NCBI GenBank assembly: GCA_902806575.1
Contig: CADCXD010000011.1
Coordinates: 2,108,001-2,172,000 of the forward strand
Direction: 5' to 3'
DNA: 64,000 nt
From: Jackrogersella multiformis
Lineage: Eukaryota > Ascomycota > Sordariomycetes > Xylariales > Hypoxylaceae
Each line of letters begins with the position of its first letter. Position 1 is the stretch's first letter. This document shows positions 1 through 11,400 of this stretch, one piece after another. The notes under the pieces are model-generated. The model saw only the letters and a program-made list of their open reading frames with translations. It searched no databases and was not told the origin of the DNA. The position numbers were made by a program, and so were the translations under genes.

Positions 1-1135
1 AGGCCCTTCGGTTTTGGCCTTGGATTGGCCCGACGTCTCTTGCCTTATTCCGCCTGACTTATCGAACACTTCTGCAAACCTTGCTGTGAGGTCCCAGTAG
101 GCGTGGACGAGGTCTAGGGAATTTGGTAAGGAGGCAAAGCTGGCGGGATGAGCTTGGGCCATGATGATATGGAGTTTAGTAAACTGCATGAGATGTTTTC
201 CTAATAGGTCGGTATAGCGTGCTACCTTTGCAGAGTTGCTGTTCACGAAGCTGAAGAATTGTGCAAAATGCGCCTGCGACGAACTCCAGACCTGTTGGAC
301 AGTCGTATCCTTATGTGGATCTCCATAGCCGATTATCAGAAACCGGCGGAGGGTCTTGATAGCATCGAGGCTGTTCTCCATGGCCAACAAAGCCTCGTCG
401 CTATCCTCATCCTCGCGACCGTTCGTAAGAAATGATACCCACTGTGTAGTCTTGGCGCCGTATACGTCAAAGAGCACATATACGAGCTCTGGAGCGATAG
501 AATGAAGGGTTTCCTGCCACTTGCGTAGACGAGCTGTTCCAAGTTCCTTCACTATTCGAAGAAGGATGGTTAGGGCACCGGCGAGCTCAATTTGGTTGCC
601 ATTCTTTGTGTCTCTTAGAATCTTGGTAAGGTCGGTCAAGGGTGTAGGCCACGCCTGAGGAAAGTCGATACGGACTACCTTAGCGACGACAAGGGCGTTG
701 AGCTGGGCAAGTTGTCTATCACCCTCGCCAATGGTTCCTTCGAATAATCTTGGCCTTATTGCATTTTTTGCAGGTTCTGGAATGGAATTGGGGAGTTTAT
801 ATGGCCTCCAATTTCGATCGATGCCGTTCTTCAGTTGAATGATGGCGAGAAGCCTAACTTCTGTGGGCGAATTCTTGTTAAGGAACACAGACTATCGAGA
901 GGGAATCGTTAGCATCTTGACGATATCATGTTTTGAACTCTGCACTCAAGACCACTTGACCACTTACCTGCAATGTAAAATAGTAGTCGGGGTTAGGCTC
1001 CCACGTTGCGAGTTGCTGGGTAGCAGCTTGACGCTGACTATGGTCGTGGGAAGACTGTGCGGCCTGTAGAGTGCGGCAAAGTTCGTCGAAGCTGAGCGGA
1101 GTTGCCGCGCCGTGGGCCTCGATAGAAAAGTCCAT
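1..1135 (-). CDS. KAP120: Importin KAP120 / importin-11 type nuclear transport receptor (partial)
   Basis: Nuclear import receptor of the importin-beta superfamily, which binds RanGTP through its N-terminus. Only the N-terminal part (about 353 codons) is present; the gene continues past the left edge. Exon 1 is 1135..968 (56 codons, phase 0). The intron is 967..892 with a GTAAGT donor and a CGATAG acceptor. Exon 2 runs from 891 to base 1, and the frame still reads sensibly at the edge. Residues 15-56 hold the helical start typical of importin-beta proteins (FDELCRTLQAA, QRQAATQQL, WEPNPDYYFTLQ). Exon 2 opens with the importin N-terminal signature (VRLLAIIQLKNGIDRNWR). I see no frame damage. 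The upstream side has short tandem repeats at 1206-1254. Family identity is strong; KAP120 over other importin-11-like receptors is by overall resemblance. Confidence 0.9.
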
Positions 1136-2603
1136 GTTAGCAACCTTTAACCGCGATGTATGTCGCGTGTGGTGTGAAACATATGTAGCATTTGTCTCGA
1201 TATTGGTTAGTGGTAAGTGGTAAGTGGTAAGTGTTTAGAGGTTAGAGGTTAGACAGGTCGATGTTTTAGGTGATGTTTTGGGAGATCTTTAGCTGGACGT
1301 GCCTGGATGTGCCTGGACGTGTACAAATACGATGATGAAAGTGGGATGAATGAATTGCTTGGTGGGGAGTTTCTAAAGGCAAGGATTGGGGTTACACTTT
1401 TTAGGTACCCACAGCAAATAGCTACTGTGGATACCTTACCTACCTAGGTACCTAGTGTAGTGTAGTACCTAAGTATCTAGGTACCTACGGAATATTTGGA
1501 AGGTGCGGGGCACTACAAAAGGAGGTCATTCAAGAGTGAACCTCTACAATAGCTTAGGTACTAGGTACACATCATCCTTATCTCTAAGATACCTATCTAG
1601 GTGCATAACCGACTCTGTGGACTCTGGAGGTGCCTAGAACAGTGGGTGGGATACCTATTAGTCTGATTTAGGTACTGATTTTCTAGGTGATTGGCTGAGC
1701 AACGATACCGGTGCAACGCCCCGTACATAGTATAGGTAGTAATCGGCATCTGATAATTCGGCTGCACCGACCGTCTAAGCCTCAATAACTCCATACTTTT
1801 ATCTTCTTTTATTTCATAGCTGCATGGATAATGAATAACGAATACTTGCGTACGAAGATATCCTCTTATTAGAAAGTTGCAAAATATCACAAGCCGGTTA
1901 AGCAGTTAAAATGTCAAGGGGTTAACCTAATACATACATATGTCAAAACCCGGTCTTAACAATACCCATATATCAAGTTAGGGATATGCCTTCATACTAA
2001 GTTTAATATAAAAATTAATCATTAATCACATATCTAGTTAATTATACGCATAGTAAAAATAACATGGAGTACTAATAATATACCCTTATTTGCAACAGGG
2101 TAGATCAAAGCTGGTGCATGTGGAATGGAATATAGCACGAATATTACCTAGGTACGTATGATACAGCACGGCTAGCATCCATGGCCCTACCGAAAATAGG
2201 GGCGCGGAACTCACGGACCTGTAGGTTATTTTGAAGACTACCGAGATGTCCACGGATGTGGTAGAGTTGGTATCAGTCAATATTTATTACACTAGGTATG
2301 TATGTATACATAGGTATATTGGTTGGTATGCTGTGAAATTCGTTAAGCTCTACACCTCTTGCTCTTGGCCCCATGCTTTTCCTTGAATCCTGTAAGTCAC
2401 CTAATATAGATAGGTATCTGAGCTCTAATCCGATATATAACGCCTGAACTGGGCTGAGTTCACGCCATTGTTATTGTCATAGCCCCTCGCTCATTGTTGC
2501 TTAACCACCAGCAAATTCCCGAGCTCCGGTTCCATGCAGTAGGAAAACCCCGTCCCCGTCGTGTGTGCGTAGTCCAAGAGCAAGCATCTAGTTTCGTTTA
2601 TGT
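1136..2603. other. Intergenic: KAP120 upstream region and downstream side of the Zn2Cys6 gene
   Basis: No gene seen. At 1206-1254 are four near copies of GGTAAGT followed by three of GAGGTTA, then a repeated CTGGAYGTG phrase at about 1291-1323. CCTAGGTA-type repeat units lie at about 1436-1490. From 1900 to 2080 the sequence is AT-rich. The short open frames have no recognisable protein and no coding character. Confidence 0.6.
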
Positions 2604-4616
2604 TCATGTCCGATATATATCCGTGAGATTAGCAGGCCAGGTATCATTCATGGACCAGCCCTCGACTTGGTAAACCTGCTGTTGGTACGGCTCAAAGCCA
2701 AAATTAGTAGTGATATTTGGCGTTTCGTGTAAGAGAGAGCTGGAGACCGTAACCCATGCCTCGGATTCTGAAATCCCCGGCCGCCAGCTCTGGCTTATTC
2801 GTGGCGTGAGGTATTCCTTCGCAACCATCTTGATGTCTTCTGCAATTTTCCGAGAAAGCGGCCACGTCTCTCCATGCGCCGTAAGGATTTGCACGAGCCT
2901 GTTAATGCGTTCCCGAAAGACTGGAGAGTCTAATCCGAGGAACACGCATGCGTCTAGGTAGGCTAGAATAACTCGTAGCATCCCTGTAGAGAACACCGGT
3001 CGTAAAGTCTTCGTAGGGAAAGGATGTCGGAATAGGTCGCAGTAGCCATTGGCGGCCTGGATATCTATTGGATGAGAATTCCAGCCGAAACCTTTAACCA
3101 TTTGTCCCTTACGATCAGGCCCCTTCGCTGGTCCCAAAGGAAAGTAATCTCGGATGTTGAGACCACTCCTAGGGGCGGATTGTCGGAGCAGAAGTCGGTT
3201 ACTATGTGGCATAGATGTCAATAGATGCCTCCGGTGATTCGGAATGCTGCCTTAAACTCACACATGCGCAATGGCAATGCCATGGTAAAGCACTACGTCA
3301 ACAACACCATCCGGATCAACTAAATTCATCTTCCATTTCGGGACGCGCCGTAGCCAGTCGCATATTCGAGAATCCGCCCGCTCAAATATCTCTAACTTTT
3401 TATCTTCTGAAGTTTCGTTGTATGGTAAGACAAGGTCGGTCTGAATTTTGCAGATATCGATGAGGTATGCCATCGAAGAGAAGTCGGTTTGTCCGAGATT
3501 GACCTGCGTCTCGTATTGTGACTGAGAAATAGATTGGGGTATTATCTTTGTCATGTGTGTCAGAACCCGTATTCACGAAGAGATCATCGGCTGGAGGATT
3601 ATGTTCCATGCAAGGTTTAAATTCTAGCTTCGGGGTAGGCCTAATGACGATAGTAGGAAAGCACTCACCCCTGATTCGTATTCCCATTCCTCACAGGGCA
3701 GATCTACATCGGAATCTACATCTGCAATGGAGATTGCAGGTCCCACGTCGCATAGATTTCGTGTAGAGTCTTGGAAGGTTAGGCACCACCATGTTCTTCG
3801 ATAGCTTTCGGCAAGTACGGAATCGGATGTCCTATCAGCAAACGTCTTCTGGTTCATCCCGAGCTCGACAGCTATTGTGACGGCCCTGTTGGCCCAACCG
3901 GCGTGGTGCTCGAATTTCATTTCCCCGAAGGCCGCAATGCTCAGTATGAGAAGCCCCTGCACTGATTGAACAGTAAAGGGCAACGATGCACATGCTGCAG
4001 TGTAGGCTGTTTCCCTCAGCTCGTCCGATGAACTTTGGTTTGTGTATAGAGACCCACAAAAGTTGATGACTGAGAGTAAGAAGTCATAAGAGTCCGGATC
4101 TGCCTCGACATGATTGTGGAAGAACCTCTTCGGCGGAAGACAAGGGTGGCTCGGGTGAAAATGACTGTAGAATAGATCGACTAATATCTCCTTTTCAGTT
4201 TTTGGTGAGGTTGTTGTAGAGGGTGCCGAACTCACGGTCCATCCGGTTGGCAAGTCGTGAAGAGATTGCACTGACGGAGAGACAGATGAGAAATTGGAGG
4301 CGGGCAAAAAGGAAGCGCTCGTAGTTGCTGGCGGCTTGTCCGATATCAAACTTCTCTTTTTGTGATCGCGAATGCCTCGCCTGGACTTCGCATAAAAACA
4401 CGGCTTATCCTCTTGCTGGCAGCGGTTGCAAGCCGGCAGCGTGGCGTCACATTTGACATGTTTGCTGCGGCATTGGACGCACGCTAGCGACACTCGTATG
4501 TTTGCCTTGGACCGATTAGCAGCTTTTGGCTCCGAGCCGTCGGGCGATGAGGCCGTGGAACCTTGCCGGCTCAGGCTGCCTGCCGTGTGCTCACTATCTC
4601 GACTCATGCCCATCAC
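2604..4616 (-). CDS. Zn2Cys6 fungal transcription factor
   Basis: Nuclear DNA-binding regulator, probably 601 aa from three exons: 4616..3669, 3521..3262 and 3201..2604. Introns are 3668..3522 (147 bp, GTGAGT..CTCAG, phase 0) and 3261..3202 (60 bp, GTGAGT..CATAG, phase 2). The zinc cluster is C46-x2-C49-x6-C56-x6-C63-x2-C66-x6-C73, followed by a basic stretch. A Ser-rich linker leads to the fungal-specific transcription factor domain from about residue 150, with the family landmarks LFYSHFHPSHPCLPPKRFF, SYRRTWWCLTFQDSTRNLC and DVDLPCEEWEYESG. The first intron could instead be two short ones around a small exon; the single-intron model keeps the frame. An in-frame ATG lies three codons after the first. 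The regulated pathway cannot be read from the sequence, and no metabolic cluster adjoins it. Confidence 0.88.
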
Positions 4617-6818
4617 CCTAGTTCGTCGTATAACTCAAGCGGGATTTGCTGACTCTGTACCGCGATCGCCGGGATGCTCTGCCGTATATATTTGCCACTG
4701 TGGATAATGAACGCACCGAACTTCCGTTCGTGCCCGTTGAGAGGGTTAGGATTGGACCATAAGCGCGGTCGACGATACTTGTAGGGCTGATGAGCGACTT
4801 CTCATATATGAGCCGAGGGCATGCTTCACATTTAGTTCTGACAAATGTTCAACACATAGCAGGGTTCAAGGGGTGTTAAATGGGTCTAGAGAGTTCTAAG
4901 CAGCCATGTACAAAGGTACGAAGGTCGGCGAGGGCCCGAACGACGACCCTTGGCCTCCTTAGACTGGTGTCAGCGGTGGATATATCTTAGCCGTCAGCCC
5001 TAGTGGGGCGACTGGAAGCACGGGATGGAGGGGAAAAACAATAATGATATGCCCGATAATGGGTGGCCCAAGTCACCTCCCAGGTGTTTATGGCTAGTGT
5101 AGAACGGGGGCGGTCTGCAGTTGGCCCAAGTGACGCGTTGTAACAATGCATACTGCATAGCCATGATCGACTTTTCAACAATGGTCTGGTAACATTCTAA
5201 TATCCCCTTAGAATCAAAACAATATTATAGACCTGCTAATTGGCATTGCTGGTTACATTGTGGCTTTTTTCTGCCTTTTCCGTCTTGTCTTGTCTTGTTT
5301 TGTCATTTGCTAATTAACGCGCCTGTCAGAATGGGAAAAGATAAACTCTACTTGATATGATCTACCTGATATGAAAAGGGGGAATCTGTAACGGCATTTA
5401 TGTGCGGCCAACATTGACCCATTGACCACCTTTGAGAGGTACCTTGTAAGGGAACCGATCGTGAACTCAGCCTCCAACTTCTAGATTAATTACCTAGGTA
5501 CCTATCTAGGTCGGTACCTACCTAAGTAGGTATGTATTCTCGATATGTTCTAGATATGTTCTAGAAGTATCCAATAATAGTAACATATAGGGCTACCTAT
5601 CACGCGGGTTTCAAATTCGGAAGACGAGGCTATATGCAACTGATCTGGTATGTATCTACTACGGCTTAAGAAATAGAATAGATCCGGATTTTGAGATCGT
5701 ATTCTATATCTCCTTCAAATAATACCTAGGTACTTAGGTAGGTTCCTAGACATGCATGAAATCATGGGCTAATAACAGACAAATAAACAGGCTTCGGCCT
5801 TATTGTCCTACTATTTCTAGTCACACTGCATAAATCGGATTACATGCTTAAAAGGCTGAAGTTCGCGATGGCCTCAAGTTGTTGAGATGAAGCGGTCGAG
5901 CTTATGGCGACTTATGGCGGGTGAGGGCTCCTAATCGTACAGGCACCAAGCCACATTTAATAAGACGGGATTCTTTATCCCGTCCAGACGCATATGGTGA
6001 TATTACCCAGTTAGGTATATCGTTAATATTATTTGCTACTACATACTACATACCTTTCTTTTCGGAGAATATTGCCAGTGGGACTTGTGTCAATTCAACA
6101 TTACAAGGTACCTAGGTATATTAGAGAATACACTAGGTATGCAAACTTATGTTCCACCTTGGTTCAAATGCCGGACGACAACGCATCTATTTACTACTTA
6201 GGTATCTAGACTAGTTACGTGTAATAGATGGACTCCGTGCAGAGTAGTGAATATGTGGATGAAAGCACAGTGCGTACCTAGGTACCTTAGGTGCGGTAGC
6301 TGGCAGAATATATTCTGGCTGGGTAGACCTAGGTAATTTATGAGGTACGATTATGTAAGTAAAAATAGACACGCAGGCACGGAGACACGTTATGTACATA
6401 GACACAATACAGCGGAGTTTTAAATGCTAGGCTAGGTATCTAGCGCGCTATGTAACTACTACCGAGGCTGTGTAGAAGGTTTAAGATGAATGCATAGGTT
6501 AGACCCAATTAGCGTATCACGTATCATTAACCATAACTTTTAACCTCGGTGTTTCCCGAACGCGCTAAACTAAAAAGATTTCACAACGTCACTGCGCGCG
6601 CTTCTTCCCCAGATCGTCCCATCTAAAGTCAATTTAGTCCAACTTTCCGCCTTTCTAAGCCTCATTAAACGTTACACCTTCAACGAAATTCAACTTCAAT
6701 CGGTCACAGCTGCACACAACTCACCTAAGCTACCCAAAGCTACATCACCTTACCTTAGGTAGCTACACCTAGCTCTACACCTAGCAGCTACACCACCTAG
6801 CTATTCGAAGCTGTACCA
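4617..6818. other. Intergenic between divergent Zn2Cys6 factor and PEX2
   Basis: Shared upstream region of two divergent genes. No coding sequence recognised. It holds several copies of the CCTAGGTA-type palindrome (5491-5532, about 5725-5750, 6108-6120, 6275-6292, 6325-6335). A CT-rich stretch at 5265-5305 (TTGTCTTGTCTTGTTTTGTC) is present. The last 200 bp before PEX2 is rich in repeated AGCTACACC phrases, probably its 5' leader. Confidence 0.55.
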
Positions 6819-6878
6819 ATGAATGACCACGTCATTGACAACAAGCTTGGACTTCCTACCATGAGGTTGCTCAAATGA
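6819..6878 (+). promoter_or_regulatory. Upstream ORF overlapping the PEX2 start codon
   Basis: An ATG at 6819 opens a 19-codon frame ending in TGA at 6876-6878. That stop overlaps the PEX2 ATG (6875-6877) in the arrangement ATGA. A second in-frame ATG at 6861 gives a 5-codon version. A third ATG at 6823, in another frame, gives a 13-codon ORF. A scanning ribosome would therefore meet several short ORFs before PEX2, and terminating ones would be left on the PEX2 start, a layout known for coupled or re-initiated translation. That these bases are in the mRNA is inferred from their closeness to the start. Confidence 0.5.
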
Positions 6879-8299
6879 GCTCAACCAATTTCGCCCAAGC
6901 CCAGCAGCGCTTAGCTGCGCGTCGACTGGCCCGCGAACAAGAAACCCAAGCTCGACTCGTTGCCAGTCAACAAGCATCGCGAGCCTGGTCCGAGGTCATG
7001 CGATTGCCATACCCCTTAAATCGACTTGGAGCTTCGTCCTTATCAGCATGGGAAGTTATCTCTTCTCGCGAGGGCACGCGGCCCGCCTTTCGAGTCGGTC
7101 AAGTCGATGCCGAGTTGTTAGACGAGGACCTCGTAGGTCAATTGCGCGATCAAGTTGGCGAGGCGCTTAAATATTTCGGAGACAATATAAAAGACGACTG
7201 GTCGGCTGAGATTCTGCTTGCACTGCGTATGGTGCTATTCAAACTTACGGTGTGGGATCACAACGCAACATATGGTGCTGCTCTTCAGAACCTCAAATAT
7301 ACCGATGCGAGACTTCGTGGGCCCGTCCTAACCCCACCGAGCAAGTGGCAGAAGAGCCTCTATGGCCTTATAACCGTGGGGGGCAAGTATGGCTGGACCA
7401 AGTGGGAGAATTGGCTCCTGGATCGAGATAATGGATACGACCAGCCTTCGCCAATGGTACAGCGGCTTTCAAAGCTCACGTCAAAGCTCACCACTTTACA
7501 TTCTGCAGCGGCTTTTGTTTCCTTTCTTGCCTTTTTGTTACACGGAAGATACCGGACGATCCTGGATAGAGTACTAAGGATGCGGCTCGCTCCACCCACC
7601 AATCAAGTCAGCCGGGAAGTTTCTTTCGAGTACTTGAATCGGCAGCTAGTGTGGCACGCGTTCACCGAGTTCTTACTATTTGTGTTGCCCCTGGTAGGTA
7701 TCAACAGATGGCGTAGATGGCTGAGTCGAACCTGGAGGAAAACAAAAGAGATTATCAACGTTAGTGCAGAGGGTGAAGATAGCGGCAAGAAAGGCGATTA
7801 TGCGTTCCTACCCGAACGTACGTGTGCTATCTGCTACCAGGACCAAAATTCTGCTGTCTCGGAGAACGAAGTCCTAGCTGCGGCAGCATCGAGCGGAGTT
7901 GTAGGATCCGCACAGACAGACATCACGAATCCATATGAGACGATTCCATGCGGCTGCATATACTGCTTCGTATGTCTTGCAACCAGATTAGAACGTGAAG
8001 AAGGAGAAGGGTGGTCCTGTCTTCGGTGTGGCGAACTAGTAAAGGAATGCAAACCGTGGACCGGAGACGTCCTTGAAGAGCAAATCAAACCGCCAGCGCC
8101 AATCACGAAGCACGTTGGGTTTATTGACAACCAGCAGCCCGCCGTGGAACCCCTGCAGGAGGAGGATACCCTCCATCAATCTCAAAAGACAATTCAAGAC
8201 AAGCAACCTGCAGTGGACACGTTATATGACCCTGAAGATGATGATTCCGAGGTGTACGAGGAAGAAGAAGCTGGAGTGGGAGACGATTTTGATGACTGA
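6875..8299 (+). CDS. PEX2: Peroxin-2, RING-finger E3 of the peroxisomal importomer
   Basis: Peroxisomal membrane protein that, with PEX10 and PEX12, forms the ubiquitin ligase recycling the import receptor PEX5. Single exon, 474 aa. Residues about 15-45 are a charged helix; about 65-330 match the fungal PEX2 N-terminal domain (REGTRPAFRVGQVDAELLDE, DDWSAEILLALRMVLFKLT, LKYTDARLRGPVL). Hydrophobic segments lie near residues 208-225 and 262-280. The C-terminal RING starts at CAIC (C317, C320), continues with IPCGCIYCFVCLATRLE and closes with CLRC. A poorly conserved insert of about 35 residues separates the first pair from the rest. The tail is strongly acidic (DPEDDDSEVYEEEEAG). The start is the first ATG in frame after the upstream ORFs. 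A possible AATAAA signal lies near 8613. Confidence 0.93.
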   Translation: MSSTNFAQAQQRLAARRLAREQETQARLVASQQASRAWSEVMRLPYPLNRLGASSLSAWEVISSREGTRPAFRVGQVDAELLDEDLVGQLRDQVGEALKYFGDNIKDDWSAEILLALRMVLFKLTVWDHNATYGAALQNLKYTDARLRGPVLTPPSKWQKSLYGLITVGGKYGWTKWENWLLDRDNGYDQPSPMVQRLSKLTSKLTTLHSAAAFVSFLAFLLHGRYRTILDRVLRMRLAPPTNQVSREVSFEYLNRQLVWHAFTEFLLFVLPLVGINRWRRWLSRTWRKTKEIINVSAEGEDSGKKGDYAFLPERTCAICYQDQNSAVSENEVLAAAASSGVVGSAQTDITNPYETIPCGCIYCFVCLATRLEREEGEGWSCLRCGELVKECKPWTGDVLEEQIKPPAPITKHVGFIDNQQPAVEPLQEEDTLHQSQKTIQDKQPAVDTLYDPEDDDSEVYEEEEAGVGDDFDD

Positions 8300-10895
8300 T
8301 CATCGCTCTTTCGTGGCATACGGCATCGCAGAATCATCGCAGCCCTATCAAACCAAACAGGGTAAAACTCGGAGTCTCCAGCAATAGTATTAGATGATCG
8401 CCAACACCCGTAGCATCAATGATGCACTGCATTTATTAAGCCACAATGCAATCTCGCCCGTTATGATCAACCTTTTCACTTCAGAAACGGGCTATTCCGC
8501 ATCGAAAACCCAAAATTTACCAGTTGTCATCAAAGCCAACATCTCCGGCCCACCCCGCTGCTGCGCGTCTACACTATTTAGATGACTTCTAAGTAATAAT
8601 CTACAAGGGCCAATAAAAAAACGGAATTGATCCATACCCCCTTTACCCCCCCGAAATGTGTGTGGTTATCATCGTCCTATCTTACTTAATAACCTGGCCA
8701 TGAGATAGCCTATTGACCGACCCTAGCTCCAGGGGCCCGGCTGGAATCGCCAGTACGGCTACAGGCAGCATAAGTTGGAGGATAAACTTAGAAAATATGC
8801 AGTGCAGCAGCTCATCAGTCGTGTAGCAAAAGTCAACTGCTACTCGACAGCTTAGTATCTTCATCCATCGTCGAGGCTCAGCCTAGAGCCCTACGCCACA
8901 TACTGCGGGCCGGGCCTTACTACCTAATGGTGTTGACAATTGATGTTATTTTTGTCATCTTTAAATAAATGCTATCTCTCTCTCACTGCGTCATACCGAA
9001 TAGGTCTCCAACAGATCGAGGCATGTGGCATCATTTAACATGCTTACATGCGTGGCATTTCGCTACACTATGTCGTTTCGTCTTGGCTAGTTGGCCATCG
9101 GGGCTGGAATGTACCCTGGCTGCCTGGTCATAGTTAATAGTTCTAATACCCAATTACAATCTGAACGCTCTGCTGTCTTGATTGCCGATCTATATAAGAA
9201 CAAAACGATCGTTTCCTCAAATTAATATGGTGACGCCAGATAAATTCCGTACGTGTAGTACTCAGGGGCTTCCTAATCGTGACCTCAACGCACGATGACG
9301 CCTTAGAGACTTCGCTTAATTTTATTTTGTAACTCGGCAATGACAGGGAGGATGTTTTGTTTCCCGTGCTCGTCCTTGAGACAGAGATGACGTTGCTGGC
9401 AGAGTCCGTAAGCCGCAAGCAAAGACAAATAGACCTTGCATGCTTATACTCGCCAAAACTCTCCCTGGGGAATAGCGGCCTAGACCGGCAGTCAATCGCT
9501 CCATGTGGTTCGATTCACATTTATCGCCAATTTTATATACTTCTTACCACTTTACGATAGTTATAGTCTTATGACCTTGCGTACATACCTACCTAGTGTA
9601 GGTACCTTAGGTAGATATTCTTCGCTTGTAAATAGTACTCTCCTAATTGGTGTTCCTGCTAATTCCACATATGCTGTGTTAGGTCGAACACGAGAAATGA
9701 AATAGTTACCTACCTAGGTACATATCTAATAACCCCTTTCGTCTAGCATTACCTACTTCGTCATAAGGAGTGAAGCAGCCTTATATAAGACTCTCAATTG
9801 TCTCTTCTAGAAGCTCCTTACCTAATTTTTATTATTTCCGTCCAAGGTCAGTGGATATATCCAATATCATGCAAAAGAAAGGCGAGGTAGACTTCGATTT
9901 GTTCGCTTGTGTATGTTGCATCGCATCTGCTAGCCGTTCGACATTGATACCTACCTAGGTACCTATGTAATACCGAACAGGCCCGACCTCATACACGTGT
10001 ATATATCGATCTTACTTATCCTAACTGTCGGGTCTCACGAGTCCCACTAGGCCGGGCTGGAACTAGGTAACGTCTTACACGAACCCCGAGGAGGTAATCA
10101 TACCTAACAACGGAATAAACTATATGTGCGTGCATACAGGTAAATACTTTAGTATCTACTTTGCGTCTCTATATTTCGATAAACTACAGTAACAAATCAG
10201 CACAGCACCTTGAATACATATAAGATAAGCCGCAGATACGCGGAAACCAGTTAACGCAAAAAAGTAGATTTGAATTGCGTGACCATAATGGACCAAGAAT
10301 TGTCCCGAAGTTGCGGACTTAGAGAGAAAAATAAATAAATAAAAAAAGAAGCAAAAAGAGCGACCCCACAAGAGCTTAAAGTTCGGCTAGCGGCCCAGTT
10401 TATTATCGTTGATAGGTGCATCAATGGCCAGGTGTATGCATGTAAAAAGTACGTACCCTACGTAGCGTCATCGTCACGCGCTCCCTTCTTGCAGCGACAA
10501 TCCACATGCACAGCACTGCACCGCACCGCATGGCCAACCTTACTCCTCGCACTCGCACCTACTTACCTGTTGTACCTTCTGTAGCCTCCTCTTTCTCCTA
10601 CCTACCTACTACCTATCGCGTACCACCTACCACCTACCACTTACCACTTACCACCTCCTCCCACCTCCCAGCCATTACATCGTGCACGCCTCTCCCGCTG
10701 CCGCTCCTGTATACACCTACCTCATGTAAGTAGGTAGGGTACATCACGTCTGCATCGTAGGCCAGGTAGCGAGGCAGTAAGGTAACCAACCAAGAGCCGG
10801 ACGCATAACCAGGGGCCTGCAGCGAACCGTGATCACGAGCTCGAGGGGACGACGCCTCCAGCTATTTCGATCTCTATCTGTAGATATAGGCATAT

Positions 10896-10920
10896 TATAC
10901 TATACTATACTATACTATAC
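10896..10920. repeat. (TATAC)5 microsatellite
   Basis: Five exact tandem copies of TATAC, directly followed by CTACTTAGG. It lies upstream of the membrane-protein gene. Confidence 0.9.
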
Positions 10921-11082
10921 CTACTTAGGTCTTATCTTCATCGCCTCGCCTCGCCTCGACTTACCTCACATAATCCGCGAATACCAACACGAACACGAAC
11001 ACAACAAGAACAACAAAGAACCTCCCGCCAATCTTACCAATCCTCACTCGTCCTCCGTCTCGGCCCTTCATCCCACCTCCAA

Positions 11083-11108
11083 CCGCAGCCGCAGCCGCAG
11101 CCGCAGCC
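11083..11108. repeat. (CCGCAG)n microsatellite
   Basis: Four exact copies of CCGCAG plus a partial one, in the probable 5' leader of the gene at 11401. Confidence 0.85.
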
Positions 11109-11400
11109 ACACCCCCCGGCGCGGACTCCATTCCCGCGAACGCAACGCAAGAAACCAGCTCGTCATGTGCGCCGCCTCCTCGCCCGCCAACCAAGCCCGC
11201 CCTCGCCCCCGTCGCGAATAGGCAAGAGACAGGACGCCACAAAGAAAGAGGAGGAAAGCAATAACAGCAACCACAACCACAACAACAACGGTGGCAACAG
11301 CAGTAACGTTACCCCCATACACCCAGTAGGACAGGGTACACAGCAGGGCATACTCTAGGATAGGCAGGGCCGGCATAGCGCCAACAGCACCTCCAACGAA

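Larger units (their letters stand above)
8300..11400. other. Intergenic plus probable 5' leader of the membrane-protein gene
   Basis: No gene seen from 8300 to about 10400. Repeat units of the CCTAGGTA type occur at 9588-9615, 9708-9722 and 9950-9965. From about 10480 to 11400 the plus strand is C-rich and repetitive and probably contains the promoter and 5' leader of the gene at 11401: ACCTACC/ACTTACC runs (10595-10665), five TATAC units (10896-10920), a CCGCAG run (11083-11108) and AAC-rich stretches (11265-11300). The open frames here are low-complexity on both strands and are not credible proteins. Confidence 0.55.
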
